Shown piece after piece: positions 8,518 through 17,523 of a stretch of DNA of 64,000 bases. The position numbers and the translations under genes are program-made. How positions within the stretch are numbered: the first letter of the stretch is position 1; the number at the start of each line of letters is the position of its first letter. The notes under the pieces are model-generated. The model had not been told where the DNA came from. It searched no databases and was given only the letters and a program-made list of their open reading frames with translations. Source of the stretch: Oribacterium sp. WCC10 (GTDB lineage: Bacteria > Bacillota > Clostridia > Lachnospirales > Lachnospiraceae); assembly GCF_900113415.1 (NCBI RefSeq), contig NZ_FOPH01000003.1:186001-250000 (forward strand). Reading direction: 5' to 3'.

Positions 8518-10029
8518 TTATGCGTGAGCTGCACCTGCATGGTTCATATTCATATGCTGATTCGGATTGTACTTCTTTGCTGCTTTAAGGAAAAGAGCAA
8601 GGAAGCAGATTGCAACGATGATACCGAATGGATATGCAAATGTCTTATTGTTTGTGAATACAGGGATAAGTCCCAGACATTCAGGAGCCATTGAGAAATA
8701 TGTAGCAGAAACTGCTGACATGAATGTTGCAGGAACTGCACAAACCCAATAATTCTTCTTCTCTCTTACGAGATACATAGCACCTGACCAAAGAACAAGC
8801 ATTGCAAGTGTCTGGTTTGTCCATGAGAAATATCTCCAGATAACAGCATAGCTGAAGATTCCCAGAGAGTTACCAAATCCAAGGAAAGCACCGCATCCAA
8901 GAAGTGGAACACAAAGCTTAAGTCTGTTTGTAAAAGACTCCTGCTCAATCTTTAACCAGTCTGAAAGTGTAAGTCTTGCTGAACGGAATGCTGTATCACC
9001 TGATGTGATAGGACAAGCAACTACACCAAGCATTGCAAGAACAACACCAACACTTCCCATAGTCTTTACACATACATCATAGATGGCAGCAGACTGTCCG
9101 GCTGCAAGAGCTTCCTGAAGACCTGTGTTCAGACCACCATCAGCGGCATAAAGTGAACATCCGGCGGCAGCCCATACAAGAGCGATACATCCTTCAGCTA
9201 CCATGGCTCCATAGAAAACGAAGTGTCCCTGTCTCTCTGACTTAAGACATCTTGCCATGATAGGTGACTGTGTTGAATGGAAACCTGAAATAGCACCACA
9301 TGCAACGGTTATGAACATGAATGACCATATAGGAGTTGTCTTAGGATGCATGTTATAGAAGTGGTCCCAAAGCTCAGGTGTATGGAAACCATTTAATGGA
9401 AGTCCAATAACTACACCGATTGCCATGATGATAAGACAGATACCGAATATCGGATAAATCTTACCGATGATTTTGTCGATTGAAATGAAAGTTGCGATGA
9501 AGTAGTAAGTAAGGATGATTGCAAGCCATACTGCTGTATTGGCAAATGCTCCCGTAACACCCTTGTTTGCAAGAAGCTGAACAATAAGACCTGCAGGTCC
9601 TACTGCAAATACTGTACCTACCATAACAAGAAGTACAACTGAGAATACTCTCATAATGTTCTTCATGGTCTTTCCGAGGTACTTACCTGTAACCTCTGCA
9701 ATGGACTCACCGTTATTTCTCTCACTAAGCATACCGGAGAAATAATCATGAACACCACCTGCAAAGATAGTACCAAAAGTGATCCAAAGAAATACGATAG
9801 GTCCCCAAAGAGCTCCCTGAAGTGCACCAAAGATAGGACCAAGTCCTGCGATGTTCAAAAGCTGAACCAGGAACAGCTTCCACTGTGGTAAAACTACGTA
9901 ATCGACACCATCGTTAATAGATACGGCCGGTGTTTCACGATCATCCGGCCCAAAGGTGCTGTCAACCAATTTACCATAAGTAAAGTAGCCTGCGATCAGT
10001 AAGCAGAGACAAATGAAAAAACTGATCAT
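8518..10029 (-). CDS. cstA: CstA-family carbon starvation peptide/pyruvate transporter
   Basis: A 503-residue polytopic membrane protein of the CstA/BtsT family, which imports peptides or pyruvate when preferred carbon is absent. It has the family's conserved LLNIAGLGPIFGALQGALWG and GGVHDYFSGMLSERN segments and about 13-14 hydrophobic helices. It is shorter than E. coli CstA (about 700) but matches the short Firmicute form with the C-terminal DUF4492-like tail absent. The start chosen is the ATG at 10029, which has a perfect AGGAGG at 6-nt spacing; a frame opening 12 codons earlier lacks one. The promoter at 10221-10249 overlaps a cre-like site, consistent with repression on good sugars. A long inverted repeat lies in the leader. 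Confidence 0.93.
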   Translation of the reverse strand: MISFFICLCLLIAGYFTYGKLVDSTFGPDDRETPAVSINDGVDYVVLPQWKLFLVQLLNIAGLGPIFGALQGALWGPIVFLWITFGTIFAGGVHDYFSGMLSERNNGESIAEVTGKYLGKTMKNIMRVFSVVLLVMVGTVFAVGPAGLIVQLLANKGVTGAFANTAVWLAIILTYYFIATFISIDKIIGKIYPIFGICLIIMAIGVVIGLPLNGFHTPELWDHFYNMHPKTTPIWSFMFITVACGAISGFHSTQSPIMARCLKSERQGHFVFYGAMVAEGCIALVWAAAGCSLYAADGGLNTGLQEALAAGQSAAIYDVCVKTMGSVGVVLAMLGVVACPITSGDTAFRSARLTLSDWLKIEQESFTNRLKLCVPLLGCGAFLGFGNSLGIFSYAVIWRYFSWTNQTLAMLVLWSGAMYLVREKKNYWVCAVPATFMSAVSATYFSMAPECLGLIPVFTNNKTFAYPFGIIVAICFLALFLKAAKKYNPNQHMNMNHAGAAHA

Positions 10030-10157
10030 ACATAACCTCCTGACTTTTTGGACGTCAGCCAGCATTTATCCCTAAACCTGACTGACGAAACATGCCAGAC
10101 TTAAAAGACTTCAAAGAATTGATCTTAAAAGAATGACACAACCTTATGGATATTGGG

Positions 10158-10196
10158 TTTAACATTATGTTATTGACCGTATAACATAATGTTAAA
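10158..10196. repeat. 16-bp perfect inverted repeat in the cstA leader
   Basis: TTTAACATTATGTTAT (10158-10173) and ATAACATAATGTTAAA (10181-10196) are perfect complements separated by TGACCGT. Each arm is itself nearly palindromic (AACAT-N-ATGTT). It lies downstream of the -10 box, in the transcribed leader. It has no T-run, so an operator or RNA stem is more likely than a terminator. Confidence 0.75.
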
Positions 10197-10220
10197 TCAC
10201 TTTATAAATTTTTCATTTTT

Positions 10221-10249
10221 ATTTTAGAATTTTAAGAAAACGTTTTCAA
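10221..10249 (-). promoter_or_regulatory. Sigma-A promoter of cstA-like gene
   Basis: On the minus strand TTGAAA (complement of 10244-10249) and TAAAAT (complement of 10221-10226) are 17 nt apart. The transcript would start near 10214 and carry a leader of about 185 nt containing the 10158-10196 inverted repeat. Confidence 0.65.
10234..10249. promoter_or_regulatory. cre-like (CcpA) catabolite-response site over the -35 box
   Basis: AAGAAAACGTTTTCAA matches the published 16-bp cre consensus WTGNNARCGNWWWCAW at every position except the second, with the palindromic core GAAAACGTTTTC. It overlaps the -35 box of the cstA-like promoter, a position where CcpA binding blocks transcription in Bacillus. 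Regulation by CcpA is inferred. Confidence 0.7.
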
Positions 10250-10350
10250 GAGGTTATTAATACATATTAAATATCTGTGAAAAGTGCATTAAAATAAATT
10301 TTTATTTTGTATAGTATTTCGGCAGATGCTTCCATTATGTGCCAATTCAA

Positions 10351-11334
10351 TTACTTTAAATTGACATTTTCATCAAATAATTCAAAGAAATTATCAGCTT
10401 TACTTTCACTATTTTGAGAAAGATCTATCTCATTCCAGAAAGGTTCTCTGAATCGTACTATATGCTGTTCCTTGTATTCACCGAAATCATCAAAAAATGC
10501 TTTTGACTTTAAAGCACTCTCCAGCTTTTTCTTTTTATCATGAGTTGCCTCTTCATCGTAAGCATTGATACATTTGATGATATAGTACTTTCCATCCTTT
10601 GAGATGATATCTGAAATCTGACCTTCTTCAAGAGAAAATGCTGCCGTATACAACTCATCAGTACTGTCAGACTTTGAAAGAGTTTTTTCTATATCTGTAT
10701 CTTCGCTGTTTTGTCTTGCGTAATAGGCAAAATTTGCTCCTTCAACATTAACAAGTTCAAGTAGTTTCTGTGCTTCTGCAAGGTCCGATTTTTCTATTAG
10801 CTGTATTTTGATTACTTTTACTTCAGCGTCAGATACCTCAAGATCTGCATCAGATATCAGATAGTTTGCAGTCTTGCATGCAACGAAATACTCTGTATAG
10901 ATATGGATGACATCATCCAGAGAGCAATCACCCATGAATTCCTTATCTTCCGGGGTAAGGCTATCATAGAATTGACCGGCTATGGTTCTTATGGTATCCA
11001 TCTCTGTGGATGTTGCTATGATTCCTGTTCTTTCCGCGAGGAGATTCAGAGTTTTTATATCCTGAAGAAACTCCTTTATCCTCGCTACAAAGTAAGGACC
11101 ATAGGTTGTTTCGAACTGATTCTCAACAGGAAGATTCCATATCTCTGCACCAAGTGCATTCTGATATCTGTTTCTTTCAGAACCGATAACTATTCTGCAC
11201 TCGGCTTCAGTATAGCCGGCTACGTCTTCTGTTTTTCCGGTGATTTCAACACCTTTACACGAAACTAAGCTGCATGCCATAAGCATGCAGCTTATAAGTA
11301 CTACTGTAATTTTTTTTATATTCTTTAAAATCAT
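10351..11334 (-). CDS. Parvulin-type (PpiC) peptidyl-prolyl isomerase lipoprotein
   Basis: A 327-residue secreted foldase resembling PrsA/SurA, which helps proteins fold after export. A signal peptide with lipobox LVSC puts the lipidated Cys at about residue 27, so it should be anchored on the outer face of the membrane. A SurA-N-like helical region follows (about 60-170), then one parvulin domain at about 175-270 (VKVIKIQLI, FAYYARQNSED, AAFSLEEGQISDII, GKYYIIKCI). The C-terminus is a charged helical tail. The gene ends before the 321-bp cstA upstream region and starts 16 nt downstream of the PAP2-like gene, so it is probably the last gene of the glgA-PAP2-ppiC transcript. Confidence 0.85.
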   Translation of the reverse strand: MILKNIKKITVVLISCMLMACSLVSCKGVEITGKTEDVAGYTEAECRIVIGSERNRYQNALGAEIWNLPVENQFETTYGPYFVARIKEFLQDIKTLNLLAERTGIIATSTEMDTIRTIAGQFYDSLTPEDKEFMGDCSLDDVIHIYTEYFVACKTANYLISDADLEVSDAEVKVIKIQLIEKSDLAEAQKLLELVNVEGANFAYYARQNSEDTDIEKTLSKSDSTDELYTAAFSLEEGQISDIISKDGKYYIIKCINAYDEEATHDKKKKLESALKSKAFFDDFGEYKEQHIVRFREPFWNEIDLSQNSESKADNFFELFDENVNLK

Positions 11335-11357
11335 ACGTTATTAGTATCCTGATGAGC

Positions 11358-11825
11358 CTATAAATATGGGTACTTTATCTTGACTAAAAAAGCTACAACT
11401 ATACCGAGTATAGCTCCCATAAGTACCTGTAAGGGTGTATGTCCCACATACTCCTTAAGCTTCATTTCGAATTCTTCAGGTTTCCAGTTAAATGGATTGT
11501 CTTCGAGAATCTTGTTAAGAAGAACAGCCTGTTTTCCTGTTTCTCTGCGTACACCTGTAGCATCATACATTACAACACTGGCAAGAGCAAAACTCATGGC
11601 AAAATATGATGATGATATTCCATATTGAAGTGCGGCAGCAGTCGCTATAGATACCACGAATGAAGAATGGCTGGAAGGCATGCCACCTGATCCAGTCATT
11701 CTTTCCCAATTGATTCCTCTGTTGAAATATGCATCAATAGCCGTCTTTATCACCTGTGCTGAAAACCAGGAGACTACAGCTGTCACAAGCATATAATTGC
11801 TAAGTAGTTCATCAAAAAAATTCAT
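11358..11825 (-). CDS. Divergent PAP2 (DUF212) family membrane protein
   Basis: A 155-residue integral membrane protein of the DUF212/divergent PAP2 family (Bacillus YuiD-like), with four or five hydrophobic helices. The acid-phosphatase-like signatures are GGMPSSHSS (about residues 46-54) and the downstream DATGVRRE with a conserved Arg. The ends QVLMGAILGIVVAF match the family. PAP2 relatives remove phosphate from lipid-linked substrates, but activity is unproven for this subfamily. The gene begins 6 nt after glgA, so the two are translated from one transcript; no functional link to glycogen is known to me. Confidence 0.88.
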   Translation of the reverse strand: MNFFDELLSNYMLVTAVVSWFSAQVIKTAIDAYFNRGINWERMTGSGGMPSSHSSFVVSIATAAALQYGISSSYFAMSFALASVVMYDATGVRRETGKQAVLLNKILEDNPFNWKPEEFEMKLKEYVGHTPLQVLMGAILGIVVAFLVKIKYPYL

Positions 11826-11831
11826 CTAAAA

Positions 11832-13277
11832 TCAATATCCTATCAACCAATCATAAAGCTCCTGATATTTCATAGCAGATGTTCTCCATGAATAATCCGT
11901 AGCCATGGCACGATCTACCATCTTGTTCCAGTCACGTTTACGATCGTAATATATTTTTTCTGCATAACGGATGGTTGAAAGCATCTCATGTGCATTGTAA
12001 TTCATGAATGAGAAACCTGTACCCTTGTCCTCATATTCATTGAAAGGCTCAACTGTATCTCTGAGTCCACCGGTTTCTCTGACTATAGGTATGGTTCCGT
12101 ATCTCAGTGCTATGAGCTGTGAAAGACCGCACGGCTCAAAAAGTGACGGCATAAGGTATGCATCACAAGCAGCGTACATCTTATGGCTTATTGCATTGGA
12201 ATAATAAATCTGTGCAGAAACCTTATTGTGATACTTCCAGTCATAGTGGCGGAACATATTCTCATACTTCTCGTCACCTGTTCCTAGTACAACAAACTGA
12301 ATATCATCCTGACAAAGTTCATCCATGATGCACTCTACAAGATCAAGTCCCTTCTGATCTGTAAGTCTTGATACGATACCTATCATCATCTTACCGGGAT
12401 CTACATCCATACCCCACTCTTCCTGAAGAGCCTTCTTGTTTCTGGCTTTTTCTTTTCTGAAGTTCTTTGCATTGTAATTCTTTACAAGGAACTTATCAGT
12501 TTCAGGATTCCACTCATCATAGTCGATACCGTTAACAATACCTCTGAGGTCATGTTCTCTTGCTCTCAGAAGTCCATCAAGACCTTCACCATAGAACGGC
12601 ATCTTGATCTCCTCTGCATAAGTATCGGAAACAGTTGTTATAGCATCAGCATAAACAATACCGCCCTTTAAGAGATTACCGTCCTTCTTGCACTCGAGTT
12701 TATCGGCAGTAAAATAATAATCACTTAACTGTGTGAAGCGCTGTATGGTCTTAACATCCCAAACTCCCTGGAATTTAAGATTATGAATTGTAATAACAGA
12801 CTTTATGGAACGATAAAACTCTCCACCGGCAAACTTGTCATGTAGCAGTACCGGAACAAGGCCTGTCTGCCAGTCATGACAATGAATAAGATCAGGATGC
12901 CAGTCAAGAAGAGGCAATGCTGAAAGTGCGGCATAGCAGAAGAAACAGAACTTCTCAAGATCCCAATACCAGTCTCCGTATGGACGATCGCCGGAGAAAT
13001 ATGATTCATTATCAATGAAGTAGTATGTCACGCCGTCCTGCTCATACTTAAGAACGCCTACATATCGAGACTGTCCTAGATAATCCATGTAAAAATGTGT
13101 TACATACTCCATTTTCTGACGCCATTCCCAAGGTATGCACATATACTTTGGAATCATAACACGGCAATCATAATAACGTTTATCGATGGTTTTCGGAAGA
13201 GAACCAACTACATCGGCCAATCCACCGGTTTTTATAAAAGGTACAGCTTCCGATGCAAGCATCAATACATTTTTCAT
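11832..13277 (-). CDS. glgA: Glycogen synthase (ADP-glucose, GT5)
   Basis: A 481-residue GT-B fold glycosyltransferase that extends glycogen using ADP-glucose. The N-terminal KTGGLADVVGSLPK motif (about residues 17-30, ADP-glucose binding) is intact. The catalytic C-terminal signature around LMPSLFEPCGLSQLIALRYG and the ETGGLRDTV loop are also intact. Length is typical (about 480). The ATG follows AGGAGG by 8 nt. No glgB, glgC or glgP is adjacent, so the rest of glycogen metabolism lies elsewhere. It heads a three-gene minus-strand run with the PAP2-like and PpiC genes. The 113-bp gap to recN holds no recognised element. Confidence 0.96.
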   Translation of the reverse strand: MKNVLMLASEAVPFIKTGGLADVVGSLPKTIDKRYYDCRVMIPKYMCIPWEWRQKMEYVTHFYMDYLGQSRYVGVLKYEQDGVTYYFIDNESYFSGDRPYGDWYWDLEKFCFFCYAALSALPLLDWHPDLIHCHDWQTGLVPVLLHDKFAGGEFYRSIKSVITIHNLKFQGVWDVKTIQRFTQLSDYYFTADKLECKKDGNLLKGGIVYADAITTVSDTYAEEIKMPFYGEGLDGLLRAREHDLRGIVNGIDYDEWNPETDKFLVKNYNAKNFRKEKARNKKALQEEWGMDVDPGKMMIGIVSRLTDQKGLDLVECIMDELCQDDIQFVVLGTGDEKYENMFRHYDWKYHNKVSAQIYYSNAISHKMYAACDAYLMPSLFEPCGLSQLIALRYGTIPIVRETGGLRDTVEPFNEYEDKGTGFSFMNYNAHEMLSTIRYAEKIYYDRKRDWNKMVDRAMATDYSWRTSAMKYQELYDWLIGY

Positions 13278-13390
13278 TTTATACAGCCTCCTACTTGCTA
13301 TTTAGTTGAATGCTTCTGGTATATACATGATGTGATGACAAAATATGCAAGACACCTTTAATCTTAAATTTTTACATATTGTCTCTATTA

Positions 13391-15055
13391 TTATACTTCT
13401 TTAGAAGCACCCTTCGCAAGACTTTTAAGTTCTCTGGCATTGGCAAGTACCGCATCAGTCACTCTGCCTCCGGCAAGAAGTCTCGCAAGTTCCATGACAG
13501 ATTCATCTTCATCAAGTCTTCTGATATTTGTATGTGTATGTCCGCTTTCCGCAAGCTTTTCAATGCAGAAATGTTCATCTGCCTTTGCAGCTATCTGAGG
13601 AAGATGAGTTATAAGTATAACCTGATGTGACATGGAGATCTTTTTCAGCTTCTCTGATACTTTTTCAGCCGTTCTGCCTGATATTCCTGTATCTATCTCG
13701 TCAAAAATAAGTGTAGATATTTCATCGGTATCCGCAAGGACAGTTTTGATAGAGAGCATGATACGGCTGAGTTCACCACCGGATGCCACGTCACTGAGTG
13801 GTCTCAGTGGCTCACCGGGATTCAGACTAACTACAAAATGCACCTCATCTATGCCGTTTGATCCCGGTTCACTCAACTCGGTAAACGCAAGTTCAAACTT
13901 TACGTCGAGAAATCCCATTTCGGTCATCTCGGTACGAATCCTTTCTGCAAGAACTTTTGCACCCTTCTTACGGGCATTTGTAAGTTCTGAACAAAGCTTC
14001 AGAAGTTCTGATTTTGTCTTGTCCAATGTTTTTTCGCATTTGGACCTTTCTTCGTCATAGTCTTCGAGAAGTTTTAATCTCTCCTGCTTTTCAACAAGGG
14101 CTTTTTCTGTCTTATCTACAGTACCGCCATACTTGGCCATGACTCCACGGATATAGTCAAGCCTTTCGGTAACCTCCTGAAAATCCTCTTCATCAAAATC
14201 ATTTTTATCGAGATAATGATCCAGTTCCCTGACAGTATCCTCTGAAATAGTCTGGAGATCATACAAACTGTCGCTTATATTCTGAAGTGAATCATCATAA
14301 CCAAGCGCATCCTGTATGGACTTTATAGCTGATGACAAATCAACTTGATCGAGTACAGCTCTTGCTTTTTGAACTGAACCATAAATCTTTTGTATGTTCT
14401 GATACTTTTTGTATCTCTGGGCAAGCTCTTCCTCTTCCCCCTCTTTAAGCTCAGCGTTCTCTATATCCTCAATTTCAAATTTAAGAAAATCAAGTTCTCT
14501 TTGTCTTTGACTTTCATCCATGTTAAAACTGTCGAGTTTTTCCTTAAGCTGAACATATTCACGATATTTTCCGGAAACAGACAAACGAAGGGATCCCGTC
14601 TCTTTCTGCTGAAAATCATCAAGTACCTTAAGATGATATCCATCTCTTAATAAAGACTGATGTTCATGCTGTCCATGTATATCGATAAGCTGTTCTGCCA
14701 CTTTACGAAGCTTTGCAAGTGTAACAGTTTCATCATTGATTTTGATTTCGGATCTTGTGGTTGAGATTTTACGCCTGATTATGATCTGCCCGTCTTCGGG
14801 TTCTATATCAAGGGATCTCATGAACGCTTCCTGTTCCTCTGTGAGACCTCCGAATACTATTTCCACGAAACCATATTCCTTGCCGTTTCGTATCATATCC
14901 TTATTCGCTTTAGAACCAAGGCATAGATTTATTGAACCTATCAGAATGGATTTTCCGGCACCTGTTTCTCCGGTAAGTATATTAAGTCCTTCTCCGAACT
15001 CAACCTCAGATGATTCTATGAGTGCAAGATCTTTTACATATAGATGATATAGCAT
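13391..15055 (-). CDS. recN: DNA repair protein RecN
   Basis: A 554-residue SMC-like ATPase acting at double-strand breaks. Walker A GETGAGKS is at about residues 29-36. A central coiled coil (about 160-370) is rich in Glu, Lys and Leu. The C-terminal ABC signature is SDVASGGELSR, and Walker B (LIFDEIDTGISG) and the H-loop (QVILITHLPQIAAKAD) follow. All ATPase motifs are intact. The start ATG has AGAGGAG. It closes the conserved clostridial xseAB-ispA-dxs-tlyA-nadK-argR-recN string on the minus strand, 77 nt after argR. Confidence 0.96.
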   Translation of the reverse strand: MLYHLYVKDLALIESSEVEFGEGLNILTGETGAGKSILIGSINLCLGSKANKDMIRNGKEYGFVEIVFGGLTEEQEAFMRSLDIEPEDGQIIIRRKISTTRSEIKINDETVTLAKLRKVAEQLIDIHGQHEHQSLLRDGYHLKVLDDFQQKETGSLRLSVSGKYREYVQLKEKLDSFNMDESQRQRELDFLKFEIEDIENAELKEGEEEELAQRYKKYQNIQKIYGSVQKARAVLDQVDLSSAIKSIQDALGYDDSLQNISDSLYDLQTISEDTVRELDHYLDKNDFDEEDFQEVTERLDYIRGVMAKYGGTVDKTEKALVEKQERLKLLEDYDEERSKCEKTLDKTKSELLKLCSELTNARKKGAKVLAERIRTEMTEMGFLDVKFELAFTELSEPGSNGIDEVHFVVSLNPGEPLRPLSDVASGGELSRIMLSIKTVLADTDEISTLIFDEIDTGISGRTAEKVSEKLKKISMSHQVILITHLPQIAAKADEHFCIEKLAESGHTHTNIRRLDEDESVMELARLLAGGRVTDAVLANARELKSLAKGASKEV

Positions 15056-15132
15056 TTTGTCTCCTCTTTTTAAGTTATCTTTATCATCCGGTAAATGTTA
15101 TAAAATGTTGCGGCATTTAGTTCATGAATATG

Positions 15133-15582
15133 TCATTCCATGATTTCCTGTATGCGGCTCTTTACTTCTTCGGCGTCCTGTGCATTTTTCATGGCACACA
15201 TGATAGTATCGTCTCCGGCAAGGGTTCCGACGATCTTCTCAAGTCTGAACTGGTCCAATGCTGCAGCAACTGCATTGGCCATGCCTGCCATGGTACGGAT
15301 AACAAGAAGATTACCTGCTGTATCCATACTCATCAGAGCCTCTCTGAGAACACGGATATACTTCTCCGAGTATACATGTTCTTCTTTCTCTATGATCTGA
15401 TAGTACTGAATGCCATCGTTTCCGGCAACTTTACTGAGCTTGAGTTCTTTTATGTCTCTTGATACAGTTGCCTGTGTGACTTTATATCCTTCTCTGTTAA
15501 GAATATCCGCAAGCTCTTCCTGTGTGCCTATACGCATTCTTCCAACCAGTTCAATGATTTTCTGATGCCTTGATTTCTTCAT
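15133..15582 (-). CDS. argR: Arginine repressor ArgR
   Basis: A 149-residue ArgR/AhrC family regulator that binds DNA as a hexamer with L-arginine as corepressor, controlling arginine synthesis and catabolism. The N-terminal winged HTH contains the SQEELADILN-like segment (TQEELADILNREG) and ATVSRDIKELKL. The C-terminal arginine-binding domain contains GTLAGDDTIMCAMKN with the conserved GDD. Length matches the family. A GGGAG ribosome site precedes the ATG. It lies in the usual place between nadK and recN. No ARG-box search could be run; arg genes other than the argD-like aminotransferase at 57 kb are absent here. Confidence 0.96.
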   Translation of the reverse strand: MKKSRHQKIIELVGRMRIGTQEELADILNREGYKVTQATVSRDIKELKLSKVAGNDGIQYYQIIEKEEHVYSEKYIRVLREALMSMDTAGNLLVIRTMAGMANAVAAALDQFRLEKIVGTLAGDDTIMCAMKNAQDAEEVKSRIQEIME

Positions 15583-15725
15583 CTCAGCTCTCCCTTATAC
15601 GTAAATTAAGTGTAAATGTTTTATTATAGCCAGGAAAAAGATACATATCATACTGTCGGGGAAAAACAGCTTCCGTCAAGCCTCAATACTCGCGAACATG
15701 TTCATGCATCGAAAATAACTGTGCA

Positions 15726-16544
15726 TCAATGTTCATTATCCATCTTTTTTCGGAGTGTTTCCAAAAAACTTCCCTCACGTAATTTGATAAGTGTAGTCAT
15801 CTCATTTGCTTTTCTGACAGTGACAATATCACCCTGTTTAAGATCAATTATATGCTCACCGTCAAAAGCCACGATTTCATTTTCTGATTCAACTCTGATC
15901 TGAATACGGCTTGAATCAGAAAGTACAACCGGTCTGCTTTTTGTACTGTGGGCACATATCGGAGTCATGACTATAACCGGTGAACCCGGTGAAACTATAG
16001 GACCTCCTGCTGAAAGATTGTAGGCAGTGGAACCTGTCGGTGTAGAAAAAATGATGCCATCCGAAGTGTAATTACTGAGTTCCTGTCCGTCACACGAAAC
16101 AGCAAAATGCATCACGCTGATTCCGTTTCTGCGGCTGACAAGTATTTCGTTTAATGCAGTTCCTCTGGAGATGACTTCACCGTTACGTCGTACACTTCCA
16201 TGAAGCATAGTTCTTACATCACGAATGTAATCATGTCTGATCAGACGATCCATAGCTTCAGGAATCTGTTCAATCCTTGAAACTTCAGTGAGATAGCCCA
16301 GATGTCCTGCATTTACACCAAGTATCGGGGTATCCTGTCCTCTCAGTACTCCGGCTATCCTGAGCATGGTTCCATCACCACCGATACTTACGATGGCGTC
16401 TGTATCAAAAAAATCATCTCTGTTATAGTTTTCTTCCAGGATAGAAGTGACTTTAACCCCCTTTGATGAAAGATGATCCTCTATAGCATGTTTATAGTCT
16501 ATAGCTTCTGTTTTTCTTGTATTAACAACTAATGTTACTTTCAT
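15726..16544 (-). CDS. nadK: NAD kinase
   Basis: A 272-residue enzyme phosphorylating NAD to NADP. The GGDGTMLR motif (about residues 55-62), NAGHLGYL, and the TSDGIIFSTPTGSTAYNLSA block carrying the catalytic and NAD-binding residues are all present. The start ATG lacks a clear Shine-Dalgarno site, but the N-terminus MKVTLVVNT fits the family. The 143-bp gap to argR and the 117-bp gap to tlyA hold no evident element. It sits in the conserved tlyA-nadK-argR-recN order. Confidence 0.95.
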   Translation of the reverse strand: MKVTLVVNTRKTEAIDYKHAIEDHLSSKGVKVTSILEENYNRDDFFDTDAIVSIGGDGTMLRIAGVLRGQDTPILGVNAGHLGYLTEVSRIEQIPEAMDRLIRHDYIRDVRTMLHGSVRRNGEVISRGTALNEILVSRRNGISVMHFAVSCDGQELSNYTSDGIIFSTPTGSTAYNLSAGGPIVSPGSPVIVMTPICAHSTKSRPVVLSDSSRIQIRVESENEIVAFDGEHIIDLKQGDIVTVRKANEMTTLIKLREGSFLETLRKKMDNEH

Positions 16545-16661
16545 GTCAAATCAAAATAAACCAATCTATGTGTAACCCGGAATACTCTTTATACCAATGA
16601 ATCCTAAATAACACAGGTGTCAAAGCATTCTCAATAACTCTATGCAACAATCCCATAAGAA

Positions 16662-17492
16662 TCACTTGATATCCAGCATATCATGTGATGCATCTACAGT
16701 CTTTACTGCTGTTTCATGAATCCACATAAGATTTTCTTCATTGTCAGCATTGTCATCACCGCCAAGCATCAGTTCGCACAAGTATTCGATATTACCTTCA
16801 GGTCCCTTTATAGGACTGAAGGTAAGTCCTTTGAGCTCAAAGCCTATGGAATAAGCGAATGCCAGAGTCTTTTCGATAACTTCAACATGAACCTTCTTGT
16901 CTCTGACTACGCCCTTCTTACCAACCTGATCTCTTCCTGCCTCAAACTGAGGCTTAATGAGACATACAACCTGGCAGTCTTCCTCAATAAGAGTTTTAAC
17001 TACAGGAAGCACAAGCTGAAGACTGATAAAGCTGACATCGATAGAGACAAGTCTTGCCTTTTCGCCAAGATCCTCAGGCTTCACGTAACGAATATTTGTT
17101 TTTTCCATGCAGACAACACGTTCGTCATTTCTCAGTTTCCAGTCAAGCTGTCCATGTCCTACATCAATTGCAAATACTTTCACTGCTCCGTTCTGAAGCA
17201 TGCAGTCTGTGAAACCGCCTGTACTTGCTCCGATATCAATGCAGACCTTGCCTTCACAGGAAACTCCAAACTCCCTGATTGCTTTTTCAAGCTTTAAACC
17301 ACCTCTTGAAACATAAGGTAAGACATTGCCCCTTACCTCTATAGACACTTCAGGATCAAATGTAGTACCGGCTTTATCTTCTTTTTCACCGTTAACATAA
17401 ACTATTCCTGCCATGATTGTGCGCTTTGCTTTTTCTCTGGATTCAGCCAGACCTTTATTTACCAGCAAAACATCAAGTCTCTCTTTTTTCAA
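16662..17492 (-). CDS. tlyA: TlyA family rRNA (cytidine-2'-O)-methyltransferase
   Basis: A 276-residue protein with an N-terminal S4 RNA-binding domain (residues 3-62, ERLDVLLVNKGLAESREKAK) and an FtsJ-type SAM methyltransferase domain (CIDIGASTGGFTDCML as the SAM site). The catalytic Lys-Asp-Lys region runs through DVSFISL and LIKPQFEAGRDQVGKKGVV. Mycobacterial TlyA methylates 16S and 23S rRNA and sensitises ribosomes to capreomycin; the activity here is inferred by family. The start is a TTG with AAGGG 7 nt upstream; no ATG is near. It follows dxs by 31 nt. Confidence 0.94.
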   Translation of the reverse strand: MKKERLDVLLVNKGLAESREKAKRTIMAGIVYVNGEKEDKAGTTFDPEVSIEVRGNVLPYVSRGGLKLEKAIREFGVSCEGKVCIDIGASTGGFTDCMLQNGAVKVFAIDVGHGQLDWKLRNDERVVCMEKTNIRYVKPEDLGEKARLVSIDVSFISLQLVLPVVKTLIEEDCQVVCLIKPQFEAGRDQVGKKGVVRDKKVHVEVIEKTLAFAYSIGFELKGLTFSPIKGPEGNIEYLCELMLGGDDNADNEENLMWIHETAVKTVDASHDMLDIK

Positions 17493-17523
17493 AACAAATC
17501 CCTTTCAAAACTATAGAGTGTTT

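Noticed and set aside
16716-17297. 193-codon plus-strand ORF across tlyA
   Set aside because: It is antisense to a clear S4-FtsJ methyltransferase gene, has no promoter or ribosome site, and shows no recognisable domain.
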